Source: Putridiphycobacter sp965230485 (lineage in GTDB: Bacteria; Bacteroidota; Bacteroidia; Flavobacteriales_D; Crocinitomicaceae). From it: a stretch of DNA of 64,000 bases. The translations under genes and the position numbers were made by a program. The stretch spans positions 2,294,001 through 2,358,000 of the forward strand of contig CBDDLA010000001.1 of assembly GCA_965230485.1 (NCBI GenBank). Reading direction: 5' to 3'. The notes under the pieces were generated by a model. It was not told the DNA's origin. It ran no database searches and saw only the letters and a list, made by a program, of their open reading frames with translations. Positions 42,179 through 50,461 of this stretch are shown here, one piece after another (positions within the stretch are counted from its first letter, which is position 1; every line of letters begins with the position of its first letter).

Positions 42179-44128
42179 ATGAAAAATTTTTATTCGAGTC
42201 TAATCATTTTATTATGTTCCGTTTCCCTAAAAGCGCAACTAGTGGCTCCAGAAGCAGTTTCAACAAGCTCATTGATAAATTGGGGAGCATACACTAAATC
42301 TGCGGCTGATACTTGCGGGACATATTATAATAATTACATTGGTTTAGGAAAAACATCTTTGGTAAGAATAGAACGCTTAAGGGTTGGTAATGCCACCGAG
42401 AGTAATAATTATAATGGAAGAGCCCAAAAATTTAACGCTCCCCAACCTATTGAAATCAGTGGGGTAGAATTCTATTGTTTTATAGATAATAATCCGTTGG
42501 TAGACTCTTTAATGGTAATTACAACTTTAAATCAATTTGATGCCACAGGCAATACACTTGGGGCAGAGTTAGCAAGAGATACTGTGTATGTATTTCATGA
42601 TAACTTTGATCCTTTAGTCGATCCTCTTCCTTCAATTTCAGTACAAAGCGAATTTGATACACCAATTACCGTAAGTTCTGACTATATGGTAGGGTTATAT
42701 ACCCCAACTGATGATTCTTTGCGAATTATTGCCAATGGTCTATCCGTAAATGATGGTGCCGGAGAAGGACTTAGCTATGCACTTTACGACAATCCAAACT
42801 TCGCATCATTTATTGGCTGGTATGATATGTTAACCGATTTTTCGGCAGACTATGACTTTTTAATCTCACCACGTGTTGCTTATAAAATTAGAAATGGGTT
42901 TGAATTATCAGATACAATCGCTTGTTTAAATACAATAGACCATACCTGTGCAGATTACAATCAAGTCCCTGCTTTTTTAAATAAACAGTATAATTCAAAC
43001 TTTGCTAATGCATTAGGTAGTATTTCTATCGATTGGGACGATAATTCTTCAGATTTAGGGATTGATAGCATTTGTCATACTTATGCCGCTGCTGGTTTTT
43101 ATGGGGTTAAAATAGCAGACACACTTCATAGATGGGATTTTGCGAGTCCGACTTGTGTAGTAAATCTGACAGACTCAATTCTTGTTAATTCCCCTAGCCT
43201 AGTAACAGTAATAGACACAGCCTGTGAAAGTTACATAGGGCCAAATGGACAAACCTGGACCACATCAGGCACTTATATAGACACACTAATAAATTCAGTT
43301 GGTTGCGATTCTATAATTACTTCAGAAATAGTGATTAAAAACTCAAGTTTTGCCACAATAACAGACTTTGGATGTGGAAGTTATACCAGTCCTTCAGGTC
43401 AACTATGGACCTCCTCTGGAACTTATATGGATACCATTCCAAATTCAGTTTCTTGTGATTCAGTAATGACATTTAATATTACAATTACACCCTTGCTGAC
43501 TACTACCGTAATGGACACGTCATGTTTTCAATATGTAAGTCCCACAGGTCAAGTATGGGTGAATTCAGGTATATATATCGATACAATTCAGAGTTCTAAT
43601 TCTTGTGATTCAATAATCATTACGTATGATATAATCATTCAAGACTCAATAGAAATTGATTTTACTTTTACTCAAACACTTTTAGACATTAGTTTTACCG
43701 CAATAACAAATAACGTAGATTCTGTCTGGTGGGATTTTGGAGATAATTCTACTGGTTCTTCTCTTCTAAACCCAACACACACATACCCTGGACCAGGAAC
43801 TTATAATGTTTGGCTCTATAGCTTTAACAAATGTATGACCAAAGCGAAATTTACAACTATTACCATTTCCCCTAGTTCAATTTTAGATAATACGGGAATT
43901 GACTTGAGTATCTATCCAAACCCTGCCAATCAAAATATTACCATATCAGGCCTTGAGGCAAATACCATTATAAAGATTTATAATATTGCTGGTAAGTTGG
44001 AATTTACGAGTAAAAGCAATCAGATTAAACAAAATATTTTTGTTGGCGATTTAGCTAATGGCACATATTTTGTAAATATCCGAAATGGGGATCTGGAGAT
44101 GACAAGAAAAATAACAATTAAGCATTAA
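42179..44128 (+). CDS. Secreted T9SS cargo with three CDSI repeats and a PKD domain
   Basis: 649 residues. Signal peptide at about 1-20 (MKNFYSSLIILLCSVSLKAQ). Beta domain to about 335. Three repeats of 45-50 residues (about 341-486) share a DT(A/S)C opening, W, a GTYxDT core and a CDSI(I/V) end. A PKD domain follows (about 513-560: WWDFGDNSTG and LNPTHTYPGPGTYNVWLYS). The C-terminus (IYPNPANQNITISGL ... NGTYFVNIRNGDLEMTRKITI) is a T9SS type A sorting domain. Likely an extracellular or surface protein. Strong terminator follows. Confidence 0.88.
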   Translation: MKNFYSSLIILLCSVSLKAQLVAPEAVSTSSLINWGAYTKSAADTCGTYYNNYIGLGKTSLVRIERLRVGNATESNNYNGRAQKFNAPQPIEISGVEFYCFIDNNPLVDSLMVITTLNQFDATGNTLGAELARDTVYVFHDNFDPLVDPLPSISVQSEFDTPITVSSDYMVGLYTPTDDSLRIIANGLSVNDGAGEGLSYALYDNPNFASFIGWYDMLTDFSADYDFLISPRVAYKIRNGFELSDTIACLNTIDHTCADYNQVPAFLNKQYNSNFANALGSISIDWDDNSSDLGIDSICHTYAAAGFYGVKIADTLHRWDFASPTCVVNLTDSILVNSPSLVTVIDTACESYIGPNGQTWTTSGTYIDTLINSVGCDSIITSEIVIKNSSFATITDFGCGSYTSPSGQLWTSSGTYMDTIPNSVSCDSVMTFNITITPLLTTTVMDTSCFQYVSPTGQVWVNSGIYIDTIQSSNSCDSIIITYDIIIQDSIEIDFTFTQTLLDISFTAITNNVDSVWWDFGDNSTGSSLLNPTHTYPGPGTYNVWLYSFNKCMTKAKFTTITISPSSILDNTGIDLSIYPNPANQNITISGLEANTIIKIYNIAGKLEFTSKSNQIKQNIFVGDLANGTYFVNIRNGDLEMTRKITIKH

Positions 44129-44153
44129 TCATATTTAACCCTATGATTAATCG

Positions 44154-44188
44154 GGCATCAAAATCTTAAGATTTTGATGCCTTTTTTT
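44154..44188 (+). terminator. Strong intrinsic terminator after the T9SS cargo
   Basis: Twelve-bp stem GGCATCAAAATC/GATTTTGATGCC (44154-44165 and 44170-44181), loop TTAA, then seven T (44182-44188). It lies inside the frame upstream of gpmI, so the gpmI start must be downstream of it. Confidence 0.95.
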
Positions 44189-44224
44189 GAAATAATAGCG
44201 ACCTTTGAACTCATTATCGATCGT

Positions 44225-45739
44225 ATGAATAAAGTTGCCCTTTTAATATTAGATGGTTGGGGTCATGGAGACAAAAGTGTTTCGGATGCAATTTATAATG
44301 CACACACACCATTTATGGATCACCTAGAATCTAGTTTTCCAAATGCGGAATTATTAACAGATGGCGAGCATGTTGGCCTTCCAAAAGGTCAAATGGGAAA
44401 TTCCGAAGTTGGGCACCTTAATATTGGTGCTGGTAGAATTGTTTATCAGGAACTGACCAGAATCAATAAAACAATTGCAAACAGTGAATTTCAAAAAAAT
44501 CCACAACTATTACGCGCCTTTAAAAAAGCAATTGATACTAACAAAAAATTGCATTTAATTGGCTTAGTGTCTGATGGAGGTGTGCATTCTTCTCAAGATC
44601 ATTTACACGCCCTATGCAGTCTGGCTAAAGAGATGAATGTCCCTAAACTTTATATTCACGCCTTTACTGATGGTAGAGACTGTGACCCTAAATCAGGTTT
44701 AGGTCAAATCAATCGTTTAAATAACCACTTAAAACTTACAACTGGTCAGATTGCTACCATTACTGGACGTTATTATGCCATGGATAGAGATCGACGTTGG
44801 GAAAGAATTAAATTGGCTTATGATGCTATGGTAAATGGCATTGGCGATCAATTTACATCAGCTACTGAGGGGATTAGTAGTGACTATGAAAAAGGAGTTA
44901 CGGATGAGTTTATTACACCAAAAATCATAAACCATTCTGGGAAAATTGAACCAGGTGATATTGTGATCTGCTTTAATTTTAGAACTGATCGTTGTAGAGA
45001 AATTTCAGAAGTCCTTACCCAAACAGACATGCCTAAGCATGGCATGTCGACATTAGATATTGATTATACCACAATGACTAACTATGACAAAACATTCAAA
45101 AATGTCAACGTCATTTTTGAGAAGGATAATTTACCAATGACATTAGGAGAAGTGATAGCCAAGAATGGGCTTTCTCAAATAAGAATAGCTGAAACAGAAA
45201 AATATCCTCACGTTACATTCTTCTTTTCTGGAGGAAGAGAAAAAGAATTTGAGAATGAAAAGCGATTAATGGTTTCTTCTCCAAAGGTAGCAACATATGA
45301 CCTTCAACCAGAAATGAGTGCCCCTAAAATTACTGAATCTATTTGTAACGAAATGGACGAAAACCAACCTGACTTTGTCTGTTTAAATTTTGCCAATACA
45401 GATATGGTAGGTCACACTGGTGTTTATGATGCGATTTTGAAAGCTGCTGAGACCGTTGATGGTTGTGTTAAAACGGTTGTAGAAAAAGGTTTAGAAAAAG
45501 GCTATAAATTTGTAATAATCGCTGATCATGGCAATTCTGATTTTGCAATTAATCCTGATGGAAGTGCAAACACTGCTCATTCATTAAACCCAGTTCCCGT
45601 AATTGTTTTAGGAGAAGAAAATATTTCAGTTGAAAATGGAACGCTAAGAGATGTAGCACCAACCATATTGAATTTAATAGGGTTAGATGTCCCTTCTGAA
45701 ATGTCAGGAAAAAGTCTGATCACACCTATTATAAATTAA
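44225..45739 (+). CDS. gpmI: 2,3-bisphosphoglycerate-independent phosphoglycerate mutase
   Basis: 504 residues from ATG 44225. The frame is open to a TTG at 44174, but that codon is inside the upstream terminator hairpin, and MNKVALLILDGWGHGD is the normal opening. Phosphate-carrying Ser60 is in MGNSEVGH; metal and substrate sites include IADHGNSDF and NFANTDMVGHTG. It interconverts 3- and 2-phosphoglycerate with manganese. The 3' end overlaps the convergent epimerase gene by four bases. Confidence 0.95.
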   Translation: MNKVALLILDGWGHGDKSVSDAIYNAHTPFMDHLESSFPNAELLTDGEHVGLPKGQMGNSEVGHLNIGAGRIVYQELTRINKTIANSEFQKNPQLLRAFKKAIDTNKKLHLIGLVSDGGVHSSQDHLHALCSLAKEMNVPKLYIHAFTDGRDCDPKSGLGQINRLNNHLKLTTGQIATITGRYYAMDRDRRWERIKLAYDAMVNGIGDQFTSATEGISSDYEKGVTDEFITPKIINHSGKIEPGDIVICFNFRTDRCREISEVLTQTDMPKHGMSTLDIDYTTMTNYDKTFKNVNVIFEKDNLPMTLGEVIAKNGLSQIRIAETEKYPHVTFFFSGGREKEFENEKRLMVSSPKVATYDLQPEMSAPKITESICNEMDENQPDFVCLNFANTDMVGHTGVYDAILKAAETVDGCVKTVVEKGLEKGYKFVIIADHGNSDFAINPDGSANTAHSLNPVPVIVLGEENISVENGTLRDVAPTILNLIGLDVPSEMSGKSLITPIIN

Positions 45740-46131
45740 ACATCTTGACACAACTCTACAAGCACTCCATTAGTACTTTTAGGGTGTAAAAATGCAATTC
45801 TCTTGTTATCTGCCCCTAGCTTGGGAATATCGTGTATCATTTTAAAGCCCTTTTTTACTAAGCGCTTTATTTCAAAATCAATGTCAGATACATCAAATGC
45901 AATATGATGCATTCCTTCGCCTTTCTTTTCAATGAACTTGGCAATAGGACTATCAGGACTTGTAGCCTGAAGCAACTCAATTTTAGATTCTCCTACTTGA
46001 AAAAAAGAGGTCATTACACCCTCTGATTCAACGGCTTCAATCTTATAGTGAGGTTTGTCAAATAGAGCTTCAAATAATTCATTCGAGGCTTCAAGGTTTT
46101 TCACAGCTATACCGATATGCTCTATTTTCAT
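45736..46131 (-). CDS. mce: Methylmalonyl-CoA epimerase
   Basis: 131 residues, VOC fold. It opens KIEHIGIAVKNLEASNELFE, has HHIAFDVSDIDFEIK at the centre and ends LVELCQDV. The metal ligands His and Glu are in IEHIGIA, GMHHIAF and GVLVELC. It interconverts the two methylmalonyl-CoA epimers in propionate or odd-chain metabolism. The mutase genes are not in the window. It overlaps gpmI stop to stop by four bases and lies three bases after the T9SS-like gene 46135-46944 on its side. Confidence 0.9.
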   Translation of the reverse strand: MKIEHIGIAVKNLEASNELFEALFDKPHYKIEAVESEGVMTSFFQVGESKIELLQATSPDSPIAKFIEKKGEGMHHIAFDVSDIDFEIKRLVKKGFKMIHDIPKLGADNKRIAFLHPKSTNGVLVELCQDV

Positions 46132-46134
46132 GAA

Positions 46135-46944
46135 TTAGCTTTTAAGGAATTTTTCGCTTTTATTGTCATAATTAATATAATAGATTCCCTTTCTTAAATT
46201 GGAACAATCTATTTCACTTGCCACTCCTTTCTTAACCATGTTACCGTATGTGTCAAATATTTCATACTTGGTTTCAATAGAAACACCTTGAGCAGAAAAC
46301 TTAATAATGTCTTTTACCTTTTTTGGGAAAAAGCTTGGCTCTTTAATTGACTTATTATAAAAAACAACAGATTCGGAAACTCTCTTTTTCCCAGTATGAT
46401 CGGTTTGAATAACCCTAACCTTATTGGTATCAGAATGCGGTGTTATTTTAAAAGTATATTGGTTTAAACTTGGCGTTCCTTTGCCATTGACCTCCCCAAC
46501 AATAACCCATTTATTCCATCTGTATTGTTCAATAACAAATGGCAATTTTCCTGCTTCCTTAGACGTTTTCCAGACCAATTCACCATTTGGAGAGGCGGTC
46601 ATTGATTGGATTTCAAAGGTGCTTTTTGGTAATAAAACCTCTGGGTTAAGCACTTTAGGTTTACAACCAGGTCCGTGCTCTAAGACAATAAAAACTGGGT
46701 CTCCAATTTTTAAATCCAAATTTTCAAAGCCGATTTCAAAAGCCGATTTTTGAACTGACTCAACAATTGGGTTTCCGTTAATTGTAACTTTAGTAACACA
46801 AAAACCAAAACCATCTTCATCTTCAGGGTTTTGTACAAACAAGTTTTTCCCCTGATAGTGACCCTCTAAGGATAAATCAGCAAAAGAAAGAAACGAATTT
46901 CCTAACCCTACTATTAAAATAAAGACCAGTTTTTTCAGGTTCAT
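46135..46944 (-). CDS. Exported protein with short T9SS-type C-terminal domain
   Basis: 269 residues. Signal peptide at about 1-22. The middle is beta-rich (FEIGFENLDLKIGDPVFIVL, GKLPFVIEQYRWNKW). The C-terminus (about 200-269: FSAQGVSIETKYEIFDTYGN, LRKGIYYINYDNKSEKFLKS) has the form of a T9SS type A sorting domain with NMVKKG in the core, a little degenerate. Surface or extracellular export is likely. Function unknown. Confidence 0.72.
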   Translation of the reverse strand: MNLKKLVFILIVGLGNSFLSFADLSLEGHYQGKNLFVQNPEDEDGFGFCVTKVTINGNPIVESVQKSAFEIGFENLDLKIGDPVFIVLEHGPGCKPKVLNPEVLLPKSTFEIQSMTASPNGELVWKTSKEAGKLPFVIEQYRWNKWVIVGEVNGKGTPSLNQYTFKITPHSDTNKVRVIQTDHTGKKRVSESVVFYNKSIKEPSFFPKKVKDIIKFSAQGVSIETKYEIFDTYGNMVKKGVASEIDCSNLRKGIYYINYDNKSEKFLKS

Positions 46945-47191
46945 ATTTTATGGTTTAAATTATTAATTTTTTGCGGTAAATTCTATAAATCTACTCTATT
47001 CTCTTACTACCTACAAATATAGCATTCTTTTCAAATCTCATTAAAGGCTAAACTTATATAAATGGCTTTCTTTTCAAGAAATAAAATTCTACCCTTAATC
47101 AATAATATCTTTACAATATATATGCCAAATATGCTTTCCATTAATTAGATAATATAATTCCAATCCGTATTTTAGCGGTCAAATAATTCTT

Positions 47192-48316
47192 TTGGCAGGT
47201 ATCTATATTCATATTCCATTTTGCAAGCAGGCTTGTCATTATTGTGACTTTCATTTTTCAACAAATCAAGTCAATTTGGAAAAAATGGTAGATTCAATCG
47301 TACATGAAATAGAACGAAGGAAATATTACTTGGGTAGCACAACCATTCAAACAATTTATTTTGGAGGAGGCACACCAAGTTTACTGACTGAAGCATTAAT
47401 TAAACGTATTCTTAGTTCAATCAACTCTAATTTTGAAGTAGCTGATTGTGTAGAAATAACATATGAGTGCAACCCAGATGATTTATCAGAAGAGTATTTG
47501 AAATCGCTCAAAAAGGTTGGAATAAATAGATTAAGTATAGGTGTACAGAGTTTTGACGAAAATCAACTTAGACGGCTTAATAGAGCGCACAACGCTTCAG
47601 AAGCGGTAAGTTCAATTAAACTAGCTAAAAATTTCGACTTTCAAAATATTACTATTGATTTGATGTATGGCCTTCCAGGAACCAATAAACAATATTGGGC
47701 AGATCAAATAGGCAAGGCCATATCACTTGATGTGATGCACATATCTGCATACTGTCTTACGTTTGAAGAAAAAACAGCTTTTGGAAAATGGCTGAAAATT
47801 GGTAAAATTTCGCCTTTAAGTGATGAAAAAAATTTATCCCAATTTAAATTACTCATTCAATCACTAGAAAAAGAAGGGTTTGAACATTATGAAATTTCTA
47901 ATTTTGCAATGGATGGTTATATTTCTAAACACAATTCTAGCTATTGGTTAGGCAAACCATATCTTGGCATTGGACCGTCAGCTCACTCATATAATGGAAT
48001 ATCGCGACAGTGGAATGTATCCAATAACCATACTTATATGAAAAATATTAGTGAAAACGTAAGGCATTACGAAGAAGAAATGCTTACAAAAAAAGACCAG
48101 TTTAACGAATATATTCTGACCAGACTCAGAACTAAATGGGGATTAAAGAAGGAGTCTCTCTCAAGCTCATTTGGTGATTATCTAAAGGCATCTTCAACGA
48201 CAATAGCTAAGTTCATTAATTCTGAGGATATTTTTGAAACTGATAGTCATTATTATCTAACTGACAAGGGGAAGTTTATTGTAGACCATATCACAAGTGA
48301 ATTGTTTGTGATTTAA
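47192..48316 (+). CDS. hemW: Radical SAM heme chaperone HemW
   Basis: 374 residues beginning at a TTG (47192): M-A-G-I-Y-I-H-I-P-F-C is the conserved family start and no in-frame ATG lies between it and the core. Cluster cysteines are Cys11, Cys15 and Cys18 (CKQACHYCDF); the fourth Cys of HemN is Phe20 here, which is the HemW form. IGVQSFDENQLRRLNR and DLMYGLPGTNKQYW follow. HemW inserts or transfers heme to target proteins. It precedes the fRMsr gene by 18 bases. Confidence 0.9.
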   Translation: MAGIYIHIPFCKQACHYCDFHFSTNQVNLEKMVDSIVHEIERRKYYLGSTTIQTIYFGGGTPSLLTEALIKRILSSINSNFEVADCVEITYECNPDDLSEEYLKSLKKVGINRLSIGVQSFDENQLRRLNRAHNASEAVSSIKLAKNFDFQNITIDLMYGLPGTNKQYWADQIGKAISLDVMHISAYCLTFEEKTAFGKWLKIGKISPLSDEKNLSQFKLLIQSLEKEGFEHYEISNFAMDGYISKHNSSYWLGKPYLGIGPSAHSYNGISRQWNVSNNHTYMKNISENVRHYEEEMLTKKDQFNEYILTRLRTKWGLKKESLSSSFGDYLKASSTTIAKFINSEDIFETDSHYYLTDKGKFIVDHITSELFVI

Positions 48317-48320
48317 TGAT

Positions 48321-48328
48321 TATTTTTG
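48321..48328 (+). promoter_or_regulatory. -7 box TATTTTTG of the methionine sulfoxide reductase gene
   Basis: TATTTTTG lies six bases before the ATG at 48335, so the transcript would start at or beside the start codon. An identical box with the same spacing precedes uvrC. Confidence 0.55.
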
Positions 48329-48334
48329 CATCCC

Positions 48335-48814
48335 ATGCCAGAAGAACTGCATATATCTAAAAAAAACAAAGCATCTAAATATGATGCCTTACTTCCTCAA
48401 ATTAAATCTTTAACTGAAGGAGAGCCCGATACCATTGCTAACTTGGCCAATATTGCTGCGGCGTTAAGACAAACTTTTGGTTGGTTTTGGGTTGGCTTTT
48501 ACAAAGTTGAAAAAGACGAACTAATTTTGGGACCCTTTCAGGGTGACATTGCTTGTACTAGAATAGCCTTTAATAAAGGTGTTTGCGGAAAAGCATGGGC
48601 CGACAAAAAAACAGTTATTGTTCCTGATGTAGAAAAATTTCCTGGCCATATTGCCTGCAGTGTCCATACTAAATCAGAAATTGTAGTGCCCATACTAAAA
48701 AATGATGTTGTCCGTTTGGTACTTGATGTTGACAGTAACAATCTAGATGACTTTGATAAAGTTGATCAACAAAATTTAGAAACCATAGCAAAGTACATTT
48801 CTGAATTGATATGA
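48335..48814 (+). CDS. Free methionine-(R)-sulfoxide reductase (GAF domain)
   Basis: 159 residues from ATG 48335; a TTG three codons upstream is less likely. GAF domain with the three redox cysteines at Cys74 (IACTRIAF), Cys84 (GVCGKAW) and Cys108 (HIACSVHTKSEI). Their spacing (10 and 24) equals that of E. coli YebR. The enzyme reduces free Met-R-SO to methionine using thioredoxin. Its stop overlaps the start of the lipoprotein gene as ATGA (48811-48814). Confidence 0.92.
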   Translation: MPEELHISKKNKASKYDALLPQIKSLTEGEPDTIANLANIAAALRQTFGWFWVGFYKVEKDELILGPFQGDIACTRIAFNKGVCGKAWADKKTVIVPDVEKFPGHIACSVHTKSEIVVPILKNDVVRLVLDVDSNNLDDFDKVDQQNLETIAKYISELI

Positions 48815-50409
48815 AATATTTGACGCTATTATCAATCATTTTAGTGAGTTGTGCTCAAGTAGGCGGCACCTTAACAGGCGGAGAAAAAGATGTCTCAGCA
48901 CCAAGAATTAATGCCGAAAAATCAATCCCGAGACAAGGTCAGTTGAATTATACTGAACCAAAGATGATACTTGTCTTTGATGAATTTATTGTACTAAAGA
49001 ACCCTACGAATACCATTTCTATTACTCCTCAACCTAAAATTCAACCTACGATTACCTCAAAAAATAAAAAATTTGAATTAGTATTTAACGAACCTTTACT
49101 GCCTAATACAACCTATTCCATTTCTTTTAACGGTGCCATAACCGATTTTAACGAAGGAAATGATTCTGTATTTCAATACGTATTCTCAACCGGATCATTT
49201 ATTGATTCATTAAGCTTTTCTGGTAAGGTAACCAATAGCTTTACAAACAGTCCAGAAGAAAATATTTTGGTGGGACTTTACCCTATTTATAAAGATTCCT
49301 TGTTAGATTCCCTTATCTATAAAAAGAAACCTACTTATATAACTCAAACCAATAAAGCAGGGCAGTTTCAAATAAATTATATTAAAACTGGTAATTATAA
49401 AGCCTATGCTTTTAGTGATATTGATCGTAATTTATTGTACAATCCGAATACAGAAAGTATCGCCTTTTTAGATAGTTTTAACTGTTGTTTTAAAACCAGA
49501 TCTGATTCGAATTTATTTAAACTTTTTGAACCTGTAAGAACAGACGTTGGAATCAAATCTATTTCATTAATTTATCCTGGACAGCTAAGTATTATTTTTA
49601 AAGAAAAGAAGCCGAGTCAATTTAAAATTAAACATGAATCTGGCTTAACACAGGAATCCACTGAAAGGGCTGACTCGTTAATTTATTGGCTTAATAAGCC
49701 TTATAATAGAACGTCCTTTTTTGTTGCTGAACATAATGGTAAAATTGATACCCTTCGGCCAATTATGAAGAATTTACCAAAAAAGGGAACGCCTATTCCT
49801 CTAACAATAACAAATAATTTTCATGAAAACAAACTATTACCAAACGATACCTTATCTTTTACTTTCAGTGAACCAATTCAAATTAATGACAAAGGATTAA
49901 TCAAAGTCATAGATCAAGACTCAAATTTAATCCCTTTTAGCAGTCTTTTAAAAGGCGCTCGTACATTACAAATTATTCCCGACACCGATACTGTTATGTC
50001 AGTAATTATTGACTCTGCCGCTGTAAAATCAGTTCTCACAAGCTCCGTTAACAATCTTACTTCAGTTAATTATAATAGACATCCAGATAAGTATTATGGT
50101 TTATTAATAGTTGATGTAAAAGCTGATTCAACATCAGATTATGTTGTGGAGTTATTAAACATGCAGAATAAACTAGTTGAAAAGCAAGTTCTGCGGTCAA
50201 ATATAACGTCGTTGAAATTCAAAAACCTATTACCTGGAAACTATCAACTGCGCCTTATCAATGACAAAGATCGTAATGGTTTATGGTCTACTGGTGATTT
50301 ATCTAGCGGCCGACAACCTGAAACTATTTTTTACTATACCTCTCCAATTAAAATACGAAGCAATTGGGATTTAGACATTGAGTGGGTTGTAGAGCGTCCG
50401 AAACCATAA
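48811..50409 (+). CDS. Lipoprotein with Big_5 Ig-like domain
   Basis: 532 residues. Lipobox SIILVSC gives a lipidated Cys14, then AQVGGTLTGGEKD, typical of Bacteroidota Big_5 lipoproteins. The Ig-like domain is about 30-130 (KSIPRQGQ, MILVFDEFIVLKN, PLLPNTTYSISFNGAI). Later beta domains lead to a C-terminal NYQLRLINDKDRNGLW segment like prealbumin/carboxypeptidase-regulatory folds. Outer-membrane or surface location is expected. It is translationally coupled to the fRMsr gene, though a functional tie is unclear. Confidence 0.85.
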   Translation: MKYLTLLSIILVSCAQVGGTLTGGEKDVSAPRINAEKSIPRQGQLNYTEPKMILVFDEFIVLKNPTNTISITPQPKIQPTITSKNKKFELVFNEPLLPNTTYSISFNGAITDFNEGNDSVFQYVFSTGSFIDSLSFSGKVTNSFTNSPEENILVGLYPIYKDSLLDSLIYKKKPTYITQTNKAGQFQINYIKTGNYKAYAFSDIDRNLLYNPNTESIAFLDSFNCCFKTRSDSNLFKLFEPVRTDVGIKSISLIYPGQLSIIFKEKKPSQFKIKHESGLTQESTERADSLIYWLNKPYNRTSFFVAEHNGKIDTLRPIMKNLPKKGTPIPLTITNNFHENKLLPNDTLSFTFSEPIQINDKGLIKVIDQDSNLIPFSSLLKGARTLQIIPDTDTVMSVIIDSAAVKSVLTSSVNNLTSVNYNRHPDKYYGLLIVDVKADSTSDYVVELLNMQNKLVEKQVLRSNITSLKFKNLLPGNYQLRLINDKDRNGLWSTGDLSSGRQPETIFYYTSPIKIRSNWDLDIEWVVERPKP

Positions 50410-50447
50410 TTCTTTCGGTTTATCATGATTTAAGACTTTAAAACTCG

Positions 50448-50455
50448 TATTTTTG
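50448..50455 (+). promoter_or_regulatory. -7 box TATTTTTG of uvrC
   Basis: TATTTTTG ends six bases before the ATG at 50462, the same layout as at the methionine sulfoxide reductase gene. Confidence 0.55.
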
Positions 50456-50461
50456 CTTGGC

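Noticed and set aside
44174..44224. Upstream extension of gpmI
   Set aside because: It begins at TTG within the terminator stem of the previous gene; MNKVALLILDGWG at 44225 is the family start.
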